A DNA stretch of 64,000 bases from Pseudomonadaceae bacterium (GCA_900766265.1 CAAFUS010000006.1:248001-312000); one strand, 5' to 3'. Shown: positions 52,770 to 61,889, numbered from the stretch's first letter. Notes: generated from the sequence alone by a model not told the origin. Numbers and translations: made by a program.

Positions 52770-53957
52770 CTACGGCAAGCGCCGCGCGAGCCCGCCGGCA
52801 AGCACGAACAGCCCCGCCAGCGCCGCGACCAGCGCCAGCCAGCCGGCATGTTCCCAGATGTAGCCTCCCAGGTAGCCCAGCAAGCTCGACCCCAGGTAAT
52901 AGGCGAACAGATAGAGCGCCGACGCCTGCGCCTTGGCGCCCTGGGCGTGGTACCCCACCTGCCCGCTGGCCACCGCATGGGCCGCGAAGAACCCCAGGGT
53001 GAACAACCCCAGGCCGAGGATGATCGCCGCCAGCCATGGCGTCGCGCACAGGCCGACGCCTACCAGCATCAGCGCGATCCCGAGCAGCAGTACCTGCCGC
53101 GCACCGAACCTCGGCACCAGTCGCCCTGCCCAGCCGGCACTGAAGATGCCCGCCAGGTAAACCATGAACAGCAGGCCGATGACGGTGGAGGACAACCCGA
53201 ACGGTTCCCCGGCCAGGCGAAAGCCGATGTAGTTGAACAAGGCGACAAAGCCGCCCATCAGCAGGAAGCCGAGCAGAAACAGGCGCCGCAGCATGGGGCT
53301 GCGCAGGTGCGCGGCGAAGTTGCCGGCCAGTCCGCGCAGCGACAGCGGCTGAGCCTTGAAATGCCGGGACGCCGGCAGCAGCCAGAAGAACAGCGCCAGC
53401 GACATCAGTGCCATCCCTGCGATCCCCCCCAACGCAAGCTTCCAGCCACCGATATCGCTGAGCAGCCCGGCCAGTAGCCGACCGAGCAACCCACCCAGTG
53501 CAGTGCCACCGATGTACAGGCCCATCGCCGCCGGCAGCGAGGCCGGCTCGAATTCCTCGCCGACGTAGGCCATCGCCAACGCCGGCAGGCCGCTCAGCGC
53601 GACGCCCAGCAGCGCCCGCAGGATCAGGAGCAACTGCCAGGACTCGACCAGCACGCAGGCCAGCCCCAGCAGGCAGGAAAGCCCCAGCGCGGCGGCCATC
53701 ACCGGCTTGCGTCCCCAGGCTTCGCCCAGCGCGCCGGCGACCAGCAGGCTGAGCGCAAGGCTGAGCGTGCTCAGCGACAACACGAGACTGCTGCTGGCCG
53801 CCGACACCCGGAACGCAGCGGCCAGAGAGGGCAACAGGGGCTGCACACAGTAGAGCAGCGCAAAGGTGGCGAAACCTGCACAGAACAACGCCAGCGTCGC
53901 CTGCCGATAGGCAGCCGTGCCCTTCCTGAAATGGGTCATGTCAGTGTGGGGGGCCAT
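52770..53957 (-). CDS. MFS transporter, YnfM/arabinose-efflux type
   Basis: The 395-aa protein starts MAPHTDMTHFRKGTAAYRQA and has about 12 membrane helices. The MFS loop motif GEAWGRKPVMAAALGLSC is between helices 2 and 3, and FALLYCVQPLLPSLAAAFRV is in the first helix, as in YnfM-type proton-coupled exporters. The substrate is unknown. A start at 53957 has GGAGAC upstream; MTHF at 53939 is an alternative. It is divergent from nap across the Anr box. Confidence 0.87.
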   Translation of the reverse strand: MAPHTDMTHFRKGTAAYRQATLALFCAGFATFALLYCVQPLLPSLAAAFRVSAASSSLVLSLSTLSLALSLLVAGALGEAWGRKPVMAAALGLSCLLGLACVLVESWQLLLILRALLGVALSGLPALAMAYVGEEFEPASLPAAMGLYIGGTALGGLLGRLLAGLLSDIGGWKLALGGIAGMALMSLALFFWLLPASRHFKAQPLSLRGLAGNFAAHLRSPMLRRLFLLGFLLMGGFVALFNYIGFRLAGEPFGLSSTVIGLLFMVYLAGIFSAGWAGRLVPRFGARQVLLLGIALMLVGVGLCATPWLAAIILGLGLFTLGFFAAHAVASGQVGYHAQGAKAQASALYLFAYYLGSSLLGYLGGYIWEHAGWLALVAALAGLFVLAGGLARRLP

Positions 53958-54039
53958 GGGCGTCGGTCTCCGTCGAGCAGGCAAAAAAAACGCGCGCAAC
54001 CTACCACAGACCGCACCGCAGGCGGCACATGCGGTGTGA

Positions 54040-54053
54040 TTGACCCGGATCAA
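54040..54053 (+). promoter_or_regulatory. Anr/FNR (Dnr) box upstream of napEDABC
   Basis: TTGACCCGGATCAA matches the FNR/Anr consensus TTGAT-N4-ATCAA at nine of ten positions. It is centred at 54046.5, and the napE ATG is at 54130. A class II position (-41.5) would place the transcript start near 54088. The site implies oxygen- and/or nitric-oxide-responsive control of periplasmic nitrate reductase. Confidence 0.85.
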
Positions 54054-54129
54054 TGACTCGCCGGATAGCGTTTGCCCCTACGAAATACAAGGATTAGGCT
54101 GCCTCGTAATCCCTAAGGAAAGTAAGGCC

Positions 54130-54309
54130 ATGATCGAGACATCCGAACGCCGCGGGCCCGAATCCTCAACCAAGGGCGAGGAAACCCGCCTGATCGTTTT
54201 CCTCGTCGTGTTCCTGTTTCCCCTGCTGAGCATTGCACTGGTTGGCGGATTCGGTTTTGCCGTCTGGATTACCCAGATGATCTTCGGCCCTCCCGGCCCC
54301 GCTCACTGA
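54130..54309 (+). CDS. napE: periplasmic nitrate reductase membrane protein NapE
   Basis: The 59-aa protein has a polar N-terminus (ETSERRGPESSTKGEETR) and one membrane helix (LIVFLVVFLFPLLSIALVGG), ending GFAVWITQMIFGPPGPAH, as in NapE. The function is not established. It is the first nap gene, with AAGG upstream of the ATG at 54130. Confidence 0.9.
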   Translation: MIETSERRGPESSTKGEETRLIVFLVVFLFPLLSIALVGGFGFAVWITQMIFGPPGPAH

Positions 54310-54395
54310 CCGATCACTGCATCACCTTCAGAACGAGAACTAAGCGCCACGAGCGCGCGCCTGCCTTTGACGAAGGCCCTAGGAAGCACTGCCTC

Positions 54396-54656
54396 ATGTC
54401 CGATTCGCCGCTGCATATCGCCAGCCTGCTGGTGCATTGCCGTCCCGAGCTCCTGTCCGGTGTCAAGGCCAACCTCCGGCGCCTGCCAGGGCTGGAGCTG
54501 CACCAGGAGAGCCCCGCCGGCAAGGTGGTGGTAGTCCTGGAGGCCGCCCACGAAAGCGTGATCCTCGACGCCATCTGCCAGATCCAGCAGCTGCCAGGGG
54601 TGCTCAACGCAGCCCTGATCTACCACGAACTCCTCAGCACCGACGGAGACGCCTGA
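54396..54656 (+). CDS. napD: NapA-specific chaperone NapD
   Basis: NapD binds the Tat signal of NapA and holds it for cofactor insertion. The 86-aa protein has the family pattern HIASLLVHCRPELLSGVKAN and GVLNAALIYHELL. Its TGA overlaps the napA ATG by one base, so translation is likely coupled. No napF is present between napE and napD. Confidence 0.93.
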   Translation: MSDSPLHIASLLVHCRPELLSGVKANLRRLPGLELHQESPAGKVVVVLEAAHESVILDAICQIQQLPGVLNAALIYHELLSTDGDA

Positions 54657-57160
54657 TGAGCCTGACACGCCGCGAATTCGCCAAAGCCAACGCCGCTGCG
54701 ATAGCCGCCACGGTGGCCGGCATCCCGATTGCCAGCAGCGCAAGCAACCTGATTACCGAGGCCGATGCCACCAACCTGAAGTGGGACAAGGCACCCTGCC
54801 GCTTCTGCGGGACCGGCTGCAGCGTGATGGTCGCCACACGCGGGGATCGGGTCGTCGCGACCCATGGCGACATCAAGGCAGAAGTGAACCGGGGCGTCAA
54901 CTGCGTCAAGGGCTACTTCCTGTCGAAGATCATGTACGGCATCGATCGGCTCACCCAACCGATGCTGCGTATGAAAGACGGCAAGTTCGACAAGCAGGGC
55001 GCATTCGAACCCATAAGCTGGGGCCAGGCCTTCGACATCATGGCCGAGAAGTACAAGGCCGCGCTGAAAGAGCACGGCCCGGAATCCATCGGCATGTTCG
55101 GCTCCGGGCAATGGACGATCTGGGAAGGCTACGCCGCCAACAAGCTGATGAAGGCGGGTTTTCGCTCGAACAACATCGACCCCAACGCACGCCACTGCAT
55201 GGCCTCTGCGGCCTACGGCTTCATGCGCACCTTCGGCATGGACGAGCCCATGGGCTGCTATGACGACATCGAAGCGGCGGACGCCTTCGTGCTCTGGGGC
55301 TCGAACATGGCCGAGATGCACCCGGTGCTCTGGACGCGCGTCACCGACCGCCGCCTGAGCGCGCCCCACACCAAGGTCGCGGTGATGTCCACGTTCGAGC
55401 ATCGCAGCTTCGAGCTCGCCGACATCCCGATGATCTTCAAGCCGCAAACGGACCTTGTGATCCTCAACTACATCGCCAACCACATCATCCAGAGTGGCGC
55501 GGTCGATCAGGCGTTCGTCAGCAACCACACCCGCTTCGCCAAGGGCGCGACCAACATCGGCTATGGCCTGCGTCCGACCGACCCGCACGAGCTCAAGGCC
55601 GAGAACCGGGCGGTCGCGGCGTCCTGGACCGACATCACTTACGAGGATTACGTCGAGTTCCTCAAGCCCTATACGCTCGAACATGCCGCGCAGGAGACTG
55701 GCATACCGGCCGAGCGGCTCAAGGCGCTGGCCGAGCTGTATGCCGACCCCAACGTCAAGGTGATGTCCTTCTGGACCATGGGCTTCAACCAGCACACCCG
55801 CGGTGTCTGGGCGAACAACATGATCTACAACATCCACCTGCTCACCGGGAAGATCAGCGAGCCGGGCAACAGCCCATTCTCCCTGACCGGCCAACCATCG
55901 GCGTGCGGCACCGCCCGGGAAGTAGGCACCTTCTCCCATCGCCTGCCCGCGGACATGGCGGTCACCAACCCCAAGCACCGCCAGATCGCGGAAAGGATCT
56001 GGAAACTGCCGGCCGGCACCATCCAGGAGAAGCCCGGTTTCCATGCGGTGGACCAGAGCCGCGAACTCAAGGATGGCAAGCTCAAGGTCTACTGGACCCA
56101 GGTGACCAACAACATGCAGGCCGGCCCGAACGTGATGCAGGAGATCCTGCCGGGCTGGCGTAATCCGGACAACTTCATCATCGTCTCGGACGTCTACCCC
56201 ACCGTCTCGGCCCAGGCCGCCGACCTGATCCTGCCCAGCGCCATGTGGGTGGAGAAGGAAGGCGCCTACGGCAATGCCGAGCGCCGTACCCAGTTCTGGC
56301 ATCAGCTGGTCGATGCGCCCGGCGAGGCGCGCTCGGACCTCTGGCAACTGGTGGAATTCTCCAAGCGGTTCACCACCGACGAGGTGTGGCCGGCCGAGCT
56401 GCTCGCCCAGTCGCCGCAACACAAGGGCAAGACGCTCTACCAGGTGCTGTTCGAAAACGGCCAGGTCGATCGCTTCCCCAACAGGGACATTGCCGAGGGC
56501 TACCGCAACCGCGAAGCCGAGGCCTTCGGTTTCTATCTGCAAAAAGGCCTGTTCGAAGAGTACGCCGAATTCGGGCGTGGCCACGGGCACGACCTGGCGC
56601 CGTTCGACACCTATCACCAGGAGCGGGGGCTGCGCTGGCCCGTGGTGGACGGCAAGGAAACCCGCTGGCGTTACCGCGAAGGCCTGGACCCCTACGTGGA
56701 AAAAGGCAGCGGCGTGCAGTTCTACGGCCATCCGGACAAGCGCGCGATCATCTTCGCCCTGCCCTACGAAGTGCCAGCGGAGGTGCCGGACGAGGAGTAC
56801 CCGTTCTGGCTCAGTACCGGTCGCGTGCTGGAGCACTGGCATACCGGCAGCATGACCCAGCGCGTCGACGAGCTGCACCGCGCGGTTCCGGACGCGCTGG
56901 TGTACATGCACCCCGAGGATGCCCGCAAGCTCAACGCGCGGCGCGGCAGCGTGGTGAAGGTCATCAGCCGGCGCGGCGAGATGCAGGCCCGCATCGAGAC
57001 CCGTGGTCGCAACAAGCCGCCGATGGGTCTGGTGTTCGTCCCGTTCTTCGATGCCAACAAGCTGATCAACAAGGTCACGCTCGACGCCACCGACCCGATC
57101 TCCAAGCAGACCGACTACAAGAAATGCGCCGTGAAGATCGAAGTGGTCAGCATCGCCTGA
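54656..57160 (+). CDS. napA: periplasmic nitrate reductase catalytic subunit NapA
   Basis: NapA reduces nitrate to nitrite in the periplasm. The 834-aa protein has a twin-arginine signal (SLTRREFAKANAAAIAATVA). The [4Fe-4S] motif is CRFCGTGCSVMV followed by GVNCVKGY. The Mo-ligand Cys region is DPNARHCMASAAYGF, and bis-MGD-binding domains follow to LDATDPISKQTDYKKCAVKI. The length is normal for the family. Confidence 0.97.
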   Translation: MSLTRREFAKANAAAIAATVAGIPIASSASNLITEADATNLKWDKAPCRFCGTGCSVMVATRGDRVVATHGDIKAEVNRGVNCVKGYFLSKIMYGIDRLTQPMLRMKDGKFDKQGAFEPISWGQAFDIMAEKYKAALKEHGPESIGMFGSGQWTIWEGYAANKLMKAGFRSNNIDPNARHCMASAAYGFMRTFGMDEPMGCYDDIEAADAFVLWGSNMAEMHPVLWTRVTDRRLSAPHTKVAVMSTFEHRSFELADIPMIFKPQTDLVILNYIANHIIQSGAVDQAFVSNHTRFAKGATNIGYGLRPTDPHELKAENRAVAASWTDITYEDYVEFLKPYTLEHAAQETGIPAERLKALAELYADPNVKVMSFWTMGFNQHTRGVWANNMIYNIHLLTGKISEPGNSPFSLTGQPSACGTAREVGTFSHRLPADMAVTNPKHRQIAERIWKLPAGTIQEKPGFHAVDQSRELKDGKLKVYWTQVTNNMQAGPNVMQEILPGWRNPDNFIIVSDVYPTVSAQAADLILPSAMWVEKEGAYGNAERRTQFWHQLVDAPGEARSDLWQLVEFSKRFTTDEVWPAELLAQSPQHKGKTLYQVLFENGQVDRFPNRDIAEGYRNREAEAFGFYLQKGLFEEYAEFGRGHGHDLAPFDTYHQERGLRWPVVDGKETRWRYREGLDPYVEKGSGVQFYGHPDKRAIIFALPYEVPAEVPDEEYPFWLSTGRVLEHWHTGSMTQRVDELHRAVPDALVYMHPEDARKLNARRGSVVKVISRRGEMQARIETRGRNKPPMGLVFVPFFDANKLINKVTLDATDPISKQTDYKKCAVKIEVVSIA

Positions 57161-57170
57161 GGAGAACGCC

Positions 57171-57656
57171 ATGAAGATAGCAATGCTGCCCCTGGCCCTT
57201 TCGGCCGTGTTCGGTCTCGCCCTTGCCGAGAGCCAGTATCCGCTCGATGCGCCTGCACCCGATGGACGCCGCCCGGGCGGCACCCTTACCCGGGAATTCA
57301 CGCCGCCCCCGCTGCATGACGAGGAAAACAAGGATATCCGGCGGGAACGAAACTACCCGGAACAACCGCCGACCATCCCCCACAGCATCCGCGGCTATCA
57401 GGTCGATCTGAACGGCAACAAATGCCTGGCCTGCCATAGCCGCGTGAACAGCGCGCGGACCCAGTCGCCGATGATCAGCATCACCCACTACACCGACCGG
57501 GACGGACAGACGCTCGCCGCGGTTGCGCCAAGGCGCTACTTCTGCACGCAATGCCACGTGCCGCAGCAGGACGTCGAGCCGCTGGTACGCAACGGCTTCC
57601 AGAATATCGATGAGCTGCTGTACCACGAGAACAGCTCAGCCACCGACAAGCGCTGA
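57171..57656 (+). CDS. napB: periplasmic nitrate reductase diheme cytochrome NapB
   Basis: NapB passes electrons to NapA. The 161-aa protein has a signal peptide (MKIAMLPLALSAVFGLALAE) and two heme c sites, CLACH and CTQCH, with conserved NSARTQSPMI between them. It lies 10 bp after napA. Confidence 0.95.
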   Translation: MKIAMLPLALSAVFGLALAESQYPLDAPAPDGRRPGGTLTREFTPPPLHDEENKDIRRERNYPEQPPTIPHSIRGYQVDLNGNKCLACHSRVNSARTQSPMISITHYTDRDGQTLAAVAPRRYFCTQCHVPQQDVEPLVRNGFQNIDELLYHENSSATDKR

Positions 57657-57663
57657 GGTGCCG

Positions 57664-58260
57664 ATGAAATTCCTACGCTCGTTCTTCAAGCGCTACTGGG
57701 GTGTCCTGTGCCGGCCCAGCGTGCACTACAGCATCGGGGCGCTGACGCTGGGTGGTTTCGTCGCAGGCATCCTCTTCTGGGGAGGCTTCAACACCGCGCT
57801 TGAAGCCACTAATACCGAGGCCTTCTGCATTTCATGCCATGAAATGCGGGACAACGTCTTCGTCGAGATCAAGGACACCATCCACTACACCAACCGCTCG
57901 GGGGTACGGGCCACCTGTCCCGACTGCCATGTCCCACACAAGTGGACTGACAAGATCGCGCGCAAGATGCAGGCTTCCAAGGAGGTGTGGGGCAAGATCT
58001 TCGGCACCATCGATACCCGCGAAAAGTTCCTGTCGATGCGCCGAGAACTGGCCGAACACGAATGGGCTCGACTCAAGGCCAACGACTCGCTCGAATGCCG
58101 CAACTGCCACAACTTCGACTACATGGACTTCACCCGGCAGAGCCCGCGGGCCGCCCAGTTCCACTCCACCTCGCTGGCCAGTGGCGAGGCCACCTGCATC
58201 GACTGCCACAAGGGCATCGCCCATCGCCTGCCCGACATGCGCGACGTCCCCGGCTGGTAG
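57664..58260 (+). CDS. napC: tetraheme quinol-oxidising cytochrome NapC
   Basis: NapC transfers electrons from the quinol pool to NapB. The 198-aa NapC/NirT family protein has an N-terminal membrane anchor (about residues 22-42) and four heme c sites: CISCH, CPDCH, CRNCH and CIDCH. The ATG at 57664 has GAGGTGCCG upstream, 7 bp after the napB stop. Confidence 0.96.
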   Translation: MKFLRSFFKRYWGVLCRPSVHYSIGALTLGGFVAGILFWGGFNTALEATNTEAFCISCHEMRDNVFVEIKDTIHYTNRSGVRATCPDCHVPHKWTDKIARKMQASKEVWGKIFGTIDTREKFLSMRRELAEHEWARLKANDSLECRNCHNFDYMDFTRQSPRAAQFHSTSLASGEATCIDCHKGIAHRLPDMRDVPGW

Positions 58261-58395
58261 GTTCGAACGGCGGCGCCACGCGGGTGGTCGCCGTCGCATA
58301 AACTCATCCCTTGGCCGAAACCCGCGCCACCGGCAAGAGTCCAACAGCGGCCAGCCCTGCCCGGGCGGCCCCACGACCTAAGGGAGAACACTTCG

Positions 58396-59190
58396 ATGCG
58401 CCTACGCCTGCTCAGCCTGCTGATGACCTTCAGCGCGCTCGCCCACGCCGAGATCCAGACCCGGGAAATGCCCTACACGGCGGCCGACGGCACGCGAATG
58501 ATCGGCTATTACGCCTATGACGACGCCATCGAAGGCGCGCGCCCCGGCATCGTCGTGGTCCACGAATGGTGGGGCCTGAACGACTACACCAAGCGCCGCG
58601 CACGGGACCTGGCCGAACTGGGCTACAGCGCCCTGGCCATCGACATGTACGGCGAAGGCAAGAACACTGAGCATCCCAAGGACGCCATGGGCTTCATGGA
58701 GGCCGCGCTGGCCAATGCCGATGCCGCCAAGGGTCGCTTCAACGCGGGCCTGGAGCTACTCAAGGCACAACCGCAGACGGACGCGTCCCGGCTCGGTGCC
58801 ATCGGCTACTGCTTCGGCGGCAAAGTGGTGCTAGACATGGCGCGCCAGGGCGTTCCGCTCGACGGTGTGGTCAGTTTCCATGGTGCCCTCGCCACCGCCA
58901 CACGGGCGGCTCCGGGGAGCGTGAAGGCGCGCGTATTGGTCGAGCACGGCAGCGAAGACAGCATGGTGAGCGAAGACGACATCGGCGCACTCGCAACCGA
59001 GATGGTCAAGGCCGGCGCCGATTTCCAGTTCGTCAGCCTGCCCGGCGCCAAGCACGGCTTCAGCAACCCGAATGCCGACGCCCATGCCGGCCACGGTCTG
59101 GACCTGGGCTACGACAAGCAGGCCGACGAGCGCTCCTGGGCCGACATGCAGCGTTTCTTCGAGACGACCTTCGCCGGCAAGCGTCTCTGA
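58396..59190 (+). CDS. exported dienelactone hydrolase family protein
   Basis: The 264-aa alpha/beta hydrolase has a signal peptide (MRLRLLSLLMTFSALAHA). The nucleophile elbow is GYCFGG, with Cys in place of Ser as in dienelactone hydrolases. The acid and His are probably in HGSEDSMVSEDD and GAKHGFSNP. The periplasmic location is unusual for aromatic-ring catabolism, so another ester substrate is likely. Confidence 0.88.
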   Translation: MRLRLLSLLMTFSALAHAEIQTREMPYTAADGTRMIGYYAYDDAIEGARPGIVVVHEWWGLNDYTKRRARDLAELGYSALAIDMYGEGKNTEHPKDAMGFMEAALANADAAKGRFNAGLELLKAQPQTDASRLGAIGYCFGGKVVLDMARQGVPLDGVVSFHGALATATRAAPGSVKARVLVEHGSEDSMVSEDDIGALATEMVKAGADFQFVSLPGAKHGFSNPNADAHAGHGLDLGYDKQADERSWADMQRFFETTFAGKRL

Positions 59191-59299
59191 AGCGAGGCCA
59201 GCCGAGCCGCTATCGGCGGCCCGGTAGCCGCAGCGTGACGGGGTTCGCCGTGCTAGCATGACGAACCCCACAGTTGCTGCTGCCTGCTAGTCGATCGAA

Positions 59300-59740
59300 A
59301 TGGCCGAACACGATTTCCGCTACACCCTGCTCAACCCCGCCCATACCTTGAGTGAATGCCGTGCGCTGGGACCTGGACGTTACCAGGTAACCGGAACCGG
59401 CGGCTCGGTCCGCGCCGGCGATACCCTGCTGGTTACCCTCAAGGGCAGCCGAGAACTCTCGCAGCGCCTGACCGTCGAAAAGGTCCGCCACCTGATCAAC
59501 CCGCCTGGGCAATGGCTCGCGGTCGCCAAAGGCCCGGTGTTTCGCGAACTGGAGATCCTCAACTGGCAGGTGAACTGCGACAGCTGCGGGAAACGCCTGG
59601 ACTTCGAATTCGCGGTCGATGCAGCCCTGGGCGAAGCCGCCCGCAAACCGGCCGCCGAAGCGCGCATCGCCGAGCTGGGCTGGACGAGCGCGGCACAAGG
59701 CAAGCATCTGTGCCCCACCTGCCGGACGCAGCAGCCATGA
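59300..59740 (+). CDS. conserved protein of unknown function with C-terminal Cys pairs
   Basis: The 146-aa protein starts MAEHDFRYTLLNPAHTLSEC. The first half is beta-rich. Two CxxC pairs (CDSCGKRLDF and CPTCRTQ) could form a zinc ribbon. There is no signal peptide. The stop overlaps the start of the META-domain lipoprotein (ATGA), so the two are translated together. The family is not recognised. Confidence 0.75.
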   Translation: MAEHDFRYTLLNPAHTLSECRALGPGRYQVTGTGGSVRAGDTLLVTLKGSRELSQRLTVEKVRHLINPPGQWLAVAKGPVFRELEILNWQVNCDSCGKRLDFEFAVDAALGEAARKPAAEARIAELGWTSAAQGKHLCPTCRTQQP

Positions 59741-60138
59741 GGGCGGTAGCCCTCGCGCTTTCGCCCCTGGTGCTCCTGGGCGGCTGCGCAACCGAGCCCG
59801 CGTCGCTGCATGAGAACCTCACCTACGCCGCCGAATGGATCGGCGAGGAACCGGTGATTGGCCGGACGCAGCTCACGCTGGTCCTGGCCGATGGTCGTGC
59901 GTATGGCAACGGTGGCTGCAACCACTGGTTCGGCAGCTATGTGCAGGACGGCGAGCAGCTTCGCTTCAGCGAACTGGGCAGCACCCGCCGTGCTTGCAGC
60001 GAAGCGATCATGGCGCAGGAGCGGCGCTTTCTCGACACCCTGGGCCAGGTCCGGCGCTGGGACATTTCCAACCTCGACCAACTGCGCCTGTGGCCGGCCC
60101 GTGGCGCCCCCATCCGCCTGTGGCCGGCCGCGGAGTGA
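59737..60138 (+). CDS. META (HslJ-like) domain lipoprotein
   Basis: The 133-aa protein starts MRAVALALSPLVLLGGCATE, with lipobox LGGC (Cys 17). A META/HslJ-like domain contains LVLADGRAYGNGGCNHWFGSY, STRRACSEAIMAQERRFLDT and a C-terminal LRLWPARG. It probably sits in the outer membrane. The start overlaps the upstream stop by four bases. Confidence 0.87.
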   Translation: MRAVALALSPLVLLGGCATEPASLHENLTYAAEWIGEEPVIGRTQLTLVLADGRAYGNGGCNHWFGSYVQDGEQLRFSELGSTRRACSEAIMAQERRFLDTLGQVRRWDISNLDQLRLWPARGAPIRLWPAAE

Positions 60139-60350
60139 CGTGCGCCATTCTCGCGCACGCCCATGAGCCGCTGCGCCATCCAGGCGCCTCAGCACGCCCC
60201 CTGAAGCCCGCTGGACGAAGCGCCATCCTTGCCCATGTCGGCTCGCGCGCACCGCTCAGTCGCCGCCCGGACGCGGGCAAGCGCCCAACCCCGGGGCCTG
60301 CGGACGATCCGCAGGCTTCGGCGCTCGATTGACTCCTTATTCAACGAAAC

Positions 60351-60366
60351 TGGCACAGCCCCTGCA
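60351..60366 (+). promoter_or_regulatory. sigma-54-type promoter of a candidate small RNA
   Basis: TGGCACAGCCCCTGCA has GG at 60352-60353 and GC at 60364-60365, spaced by 10, and a perfect TGGCAC -24 element. A 9-bp inverted repeat, CGAAACTGG (60345-60353) and CCAGTTTCG (60380-60388), brackets it. No protein-coding frame begins within the next 100 bases; a terminator follows instead. Confidence 0.65.
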
Positions 60367-60376
60367 TTAGGACCTG

Positions 60377-60466
60377 TAACCAGTTTCGGGGACCTTGGTA
60401 CAGGCAGGCCGGGGATTCCCCTCTTTTATCCCAACGCGAATAGGGCCGCTCGATGCGGCCCTTTTC
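60377..60466 (+). ncRNA. candidate sigma-54-dependent small RNA of about 90 nt
   Basis: The predicted transcript starts about 12 nt after the -12 GC and ends at a Rho-independent terminator. Possible structure: a partial stem CCTGTAACC/GGTACAGG around a loop containing CGGGGACC (its 5' side lies at the predicted start), a small hairpin GGGG-ATT-CCCC (60411-60421), then the terminator stem. Both upstream hairpins expose GGGGA, compatible with CsrA/RsmA contact. No known family is recognised. Confidence 0.5.
60442..60466. terminator. terminator between the small RNA and dinB
   Basis: AGGGCCGC, loop TCGAT and GCGGCCCT run into TTTT on the plus strand. The minus-strand side lacks a clean T-run. 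It lies immediately beyond the dinB stop, so it may serve both transcripts. Confidence 0.8.
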
Positions 60467-60467
60467 G

Positions 60468-61523
60468 TTAAAACAGCCTCAGCTGCTCGAAGCGATCGCG
60501 CAGATCGATCAGGCGAACCCCGACCCCCAGCAGCCTCACCGGCTTGGCCCCGCGTGCGAAGGCGGTGGCCATCAGCGAGGCGTAGTCCTCGAGTGCGAGC
60601 CCCGCCCCGCTCTGCTCGAGGGTGGTCTGGGTGAAGTCATGGAACTTCACCTTGACGAACGGCTTGCCCGGCCGGTAACCGCTGTCCAGCCGCGCCAGAC
60701 GCTTCTCTAGATCGCCCAGCAATTGCGGAAGCCGCATCAGGCAGGCGTTGAGGTCGGGCAGGTCACGATCGAAGGTCTGCTCGACGCTGACCGACTGGCG
60801 CCGACTCTCGACCTGGACGGGACGCTCATCGATGCCCCGCGCCAGGCCCCAGAGCCGCTCGCCGAAGGCGCCGAACTCGCGCACCAGGTCCAGCCGCTTC
60901 CACTCGCGCAGGTCGCCGCAGTCCCTGATCCCTAACCTCGAGAGTTTCTCGGCCGTCACCTTACCCACGCCGTGAAGCTTGGCGACCGGCAGCACGCGCA
61001 CGAATTCGTCCACCTGATCGGGCGTGATGACGAACAGACCGTCGGGCTTTTTCCAGTCGCTGGCAATCTTGGCGAGAAACTTGTTCGGCGCCACGCCCGC
61101 CGACACCGTGATGCGCAGCTGCTGCCAGACTCGCCGACGGATGTCCTGAGCGATACGCGTTGCGCTGCCGGAAAAATGCTCGCACCCGCTGACGTCCAGA
61201 AAGGCTTCGTCCAGCGACAGCGGTTCGATCTGGTCGGTATAGGTGCGAAAGATCGTGTGGATCTCCTGCGAGGCCTCACGGTAGGCCTCGAAGCGCGGCT
61301 TGATGATCAACAGGTCGGGGCACAACTTCAGGGCATGCGCCGACGCCATGGCCGAACGCACGCCAAAGGCGCGCGCCTCGTAGTTGCAGGTCGAGATCAC
61401 CCCACGCCTGTCGGCTGAGCCCCCCACCGCCAATGGGCGCTGAGCCAAACTCGGGTCGTCGCGCATTTCGATCGCCGCGTAGAAGCAATCGCAATCGACG
61501 TGAATGATTTTTCGCTGCGTCAT
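60468..61523 (-). CDS. dinB: DNA polymerase IV
   Basis: A Y-family translesion polymerase. The 351-aa protein starts MTQRKIIHVDCDCFYAAIEM, with catalytic D10. SLDEAFLDVSGCEHFSG supplies the other acidic residues, then HhH (KVTAEKLSRLGIRDCGDL) and the little-finger domain (VEQTFDRDLPDL) follow. The C-terminus ends RFEQLRLF, which resembles a beta-clamp-binding tail. Confidence 0.96.
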   Translation of the reverse strand: MTQRKIIHVDCDCFYAAIEMRDDPSLAQRPLAVGGSADRRGVISTCNYEARAFGVRSAMASAHALKLCPDLLIIKPRFEAYREASQEIHTIFRTYTDQIEPLSLDEAFLDVSGCEHFSGSATRIAQDIRRRVWQQLRITVSAGVAPNKFLAKIASDWKKPDGLFVITPDQVDEFVRVLPVAKLHGVGKVTAEKLSRLGIRDCGDLREWKRLDLVREFGAFGERLWGLARGIDERPVQVESRRQSVSVEQTFDRDLPDLNACLMRLPQLLGDLEKRLARLDSGYRPGKPFVKVKFHDFTQTTLEQSGAGLALEDYASLMATAFARGAKPVRLLGVGVRLIDLRDRFEQLRLF

Positions 61524-61627
61524 CGAGGCTTGCGCCAGACCTGATCGGGTGGAAAACGAACAATTTCTGACTGCCCGGGTCGGTTAAAGAGACGCACCTC
61601 TTCGCCACCCGCGTCAGGAGATCGACC

Positions 61628-61885
61628 ATGAACATGATAAAGCTTGGCGCGCTTGTCCTAGCGGCCTCTTTTTCCAGCGAGCTGCTCGCGCAGCAAGGCG
61701 GCGGCACCCAGACCCAGGGCAGCGCTATGCAGGAAACCCATACCGATCGCGATGTTGGCGTCCATGACCGCGACCCCGACGGCGTGAGCACCAAGATGCG
61801 CAACGAGATCCAGGAGGACTGGCGCGAGGATGCCCAGCAACGCCGCGAAAGCGACGCGAAGCGCCCCGAACAGGGTGGCGGCTAG
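61628..61885 (+). CDS. small exported hydrophilic protein, unknown function
   Basis: The 85-aa protein has a signal peptide (MNMIKLGALVLAASFSSELL, probable cleavage after LAQ). The mature part is very polar, rich in Gln, Asp, Arg and Glu (THTDRDVGVHDRDPDGVSTK), with no cysteines. CAGGAG lies eight bases upstream of the ATG. It is divergent from dinB and convergent with the thioesterase, four bp from its stop. Confidence 0.7.
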   Translation: MNMIKLGALVLAASFSSELLAQQGGGTQTQGSAMQETHTDRDVGVHDRDPDGVSTKMRNEIQEDWREDAQQRRESDAKRPEQGGG

Positions 61886-61889
61886 GCCT

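Noticed and set aside
54620..57331. Roughly 900-codon minus-strand open frame opposite napA
   Set aside because: Its translation is low-complexity, rich in Val, Gly, His and Asp, without a recognisable domain; napA on the plus strand has every cofactor motif.
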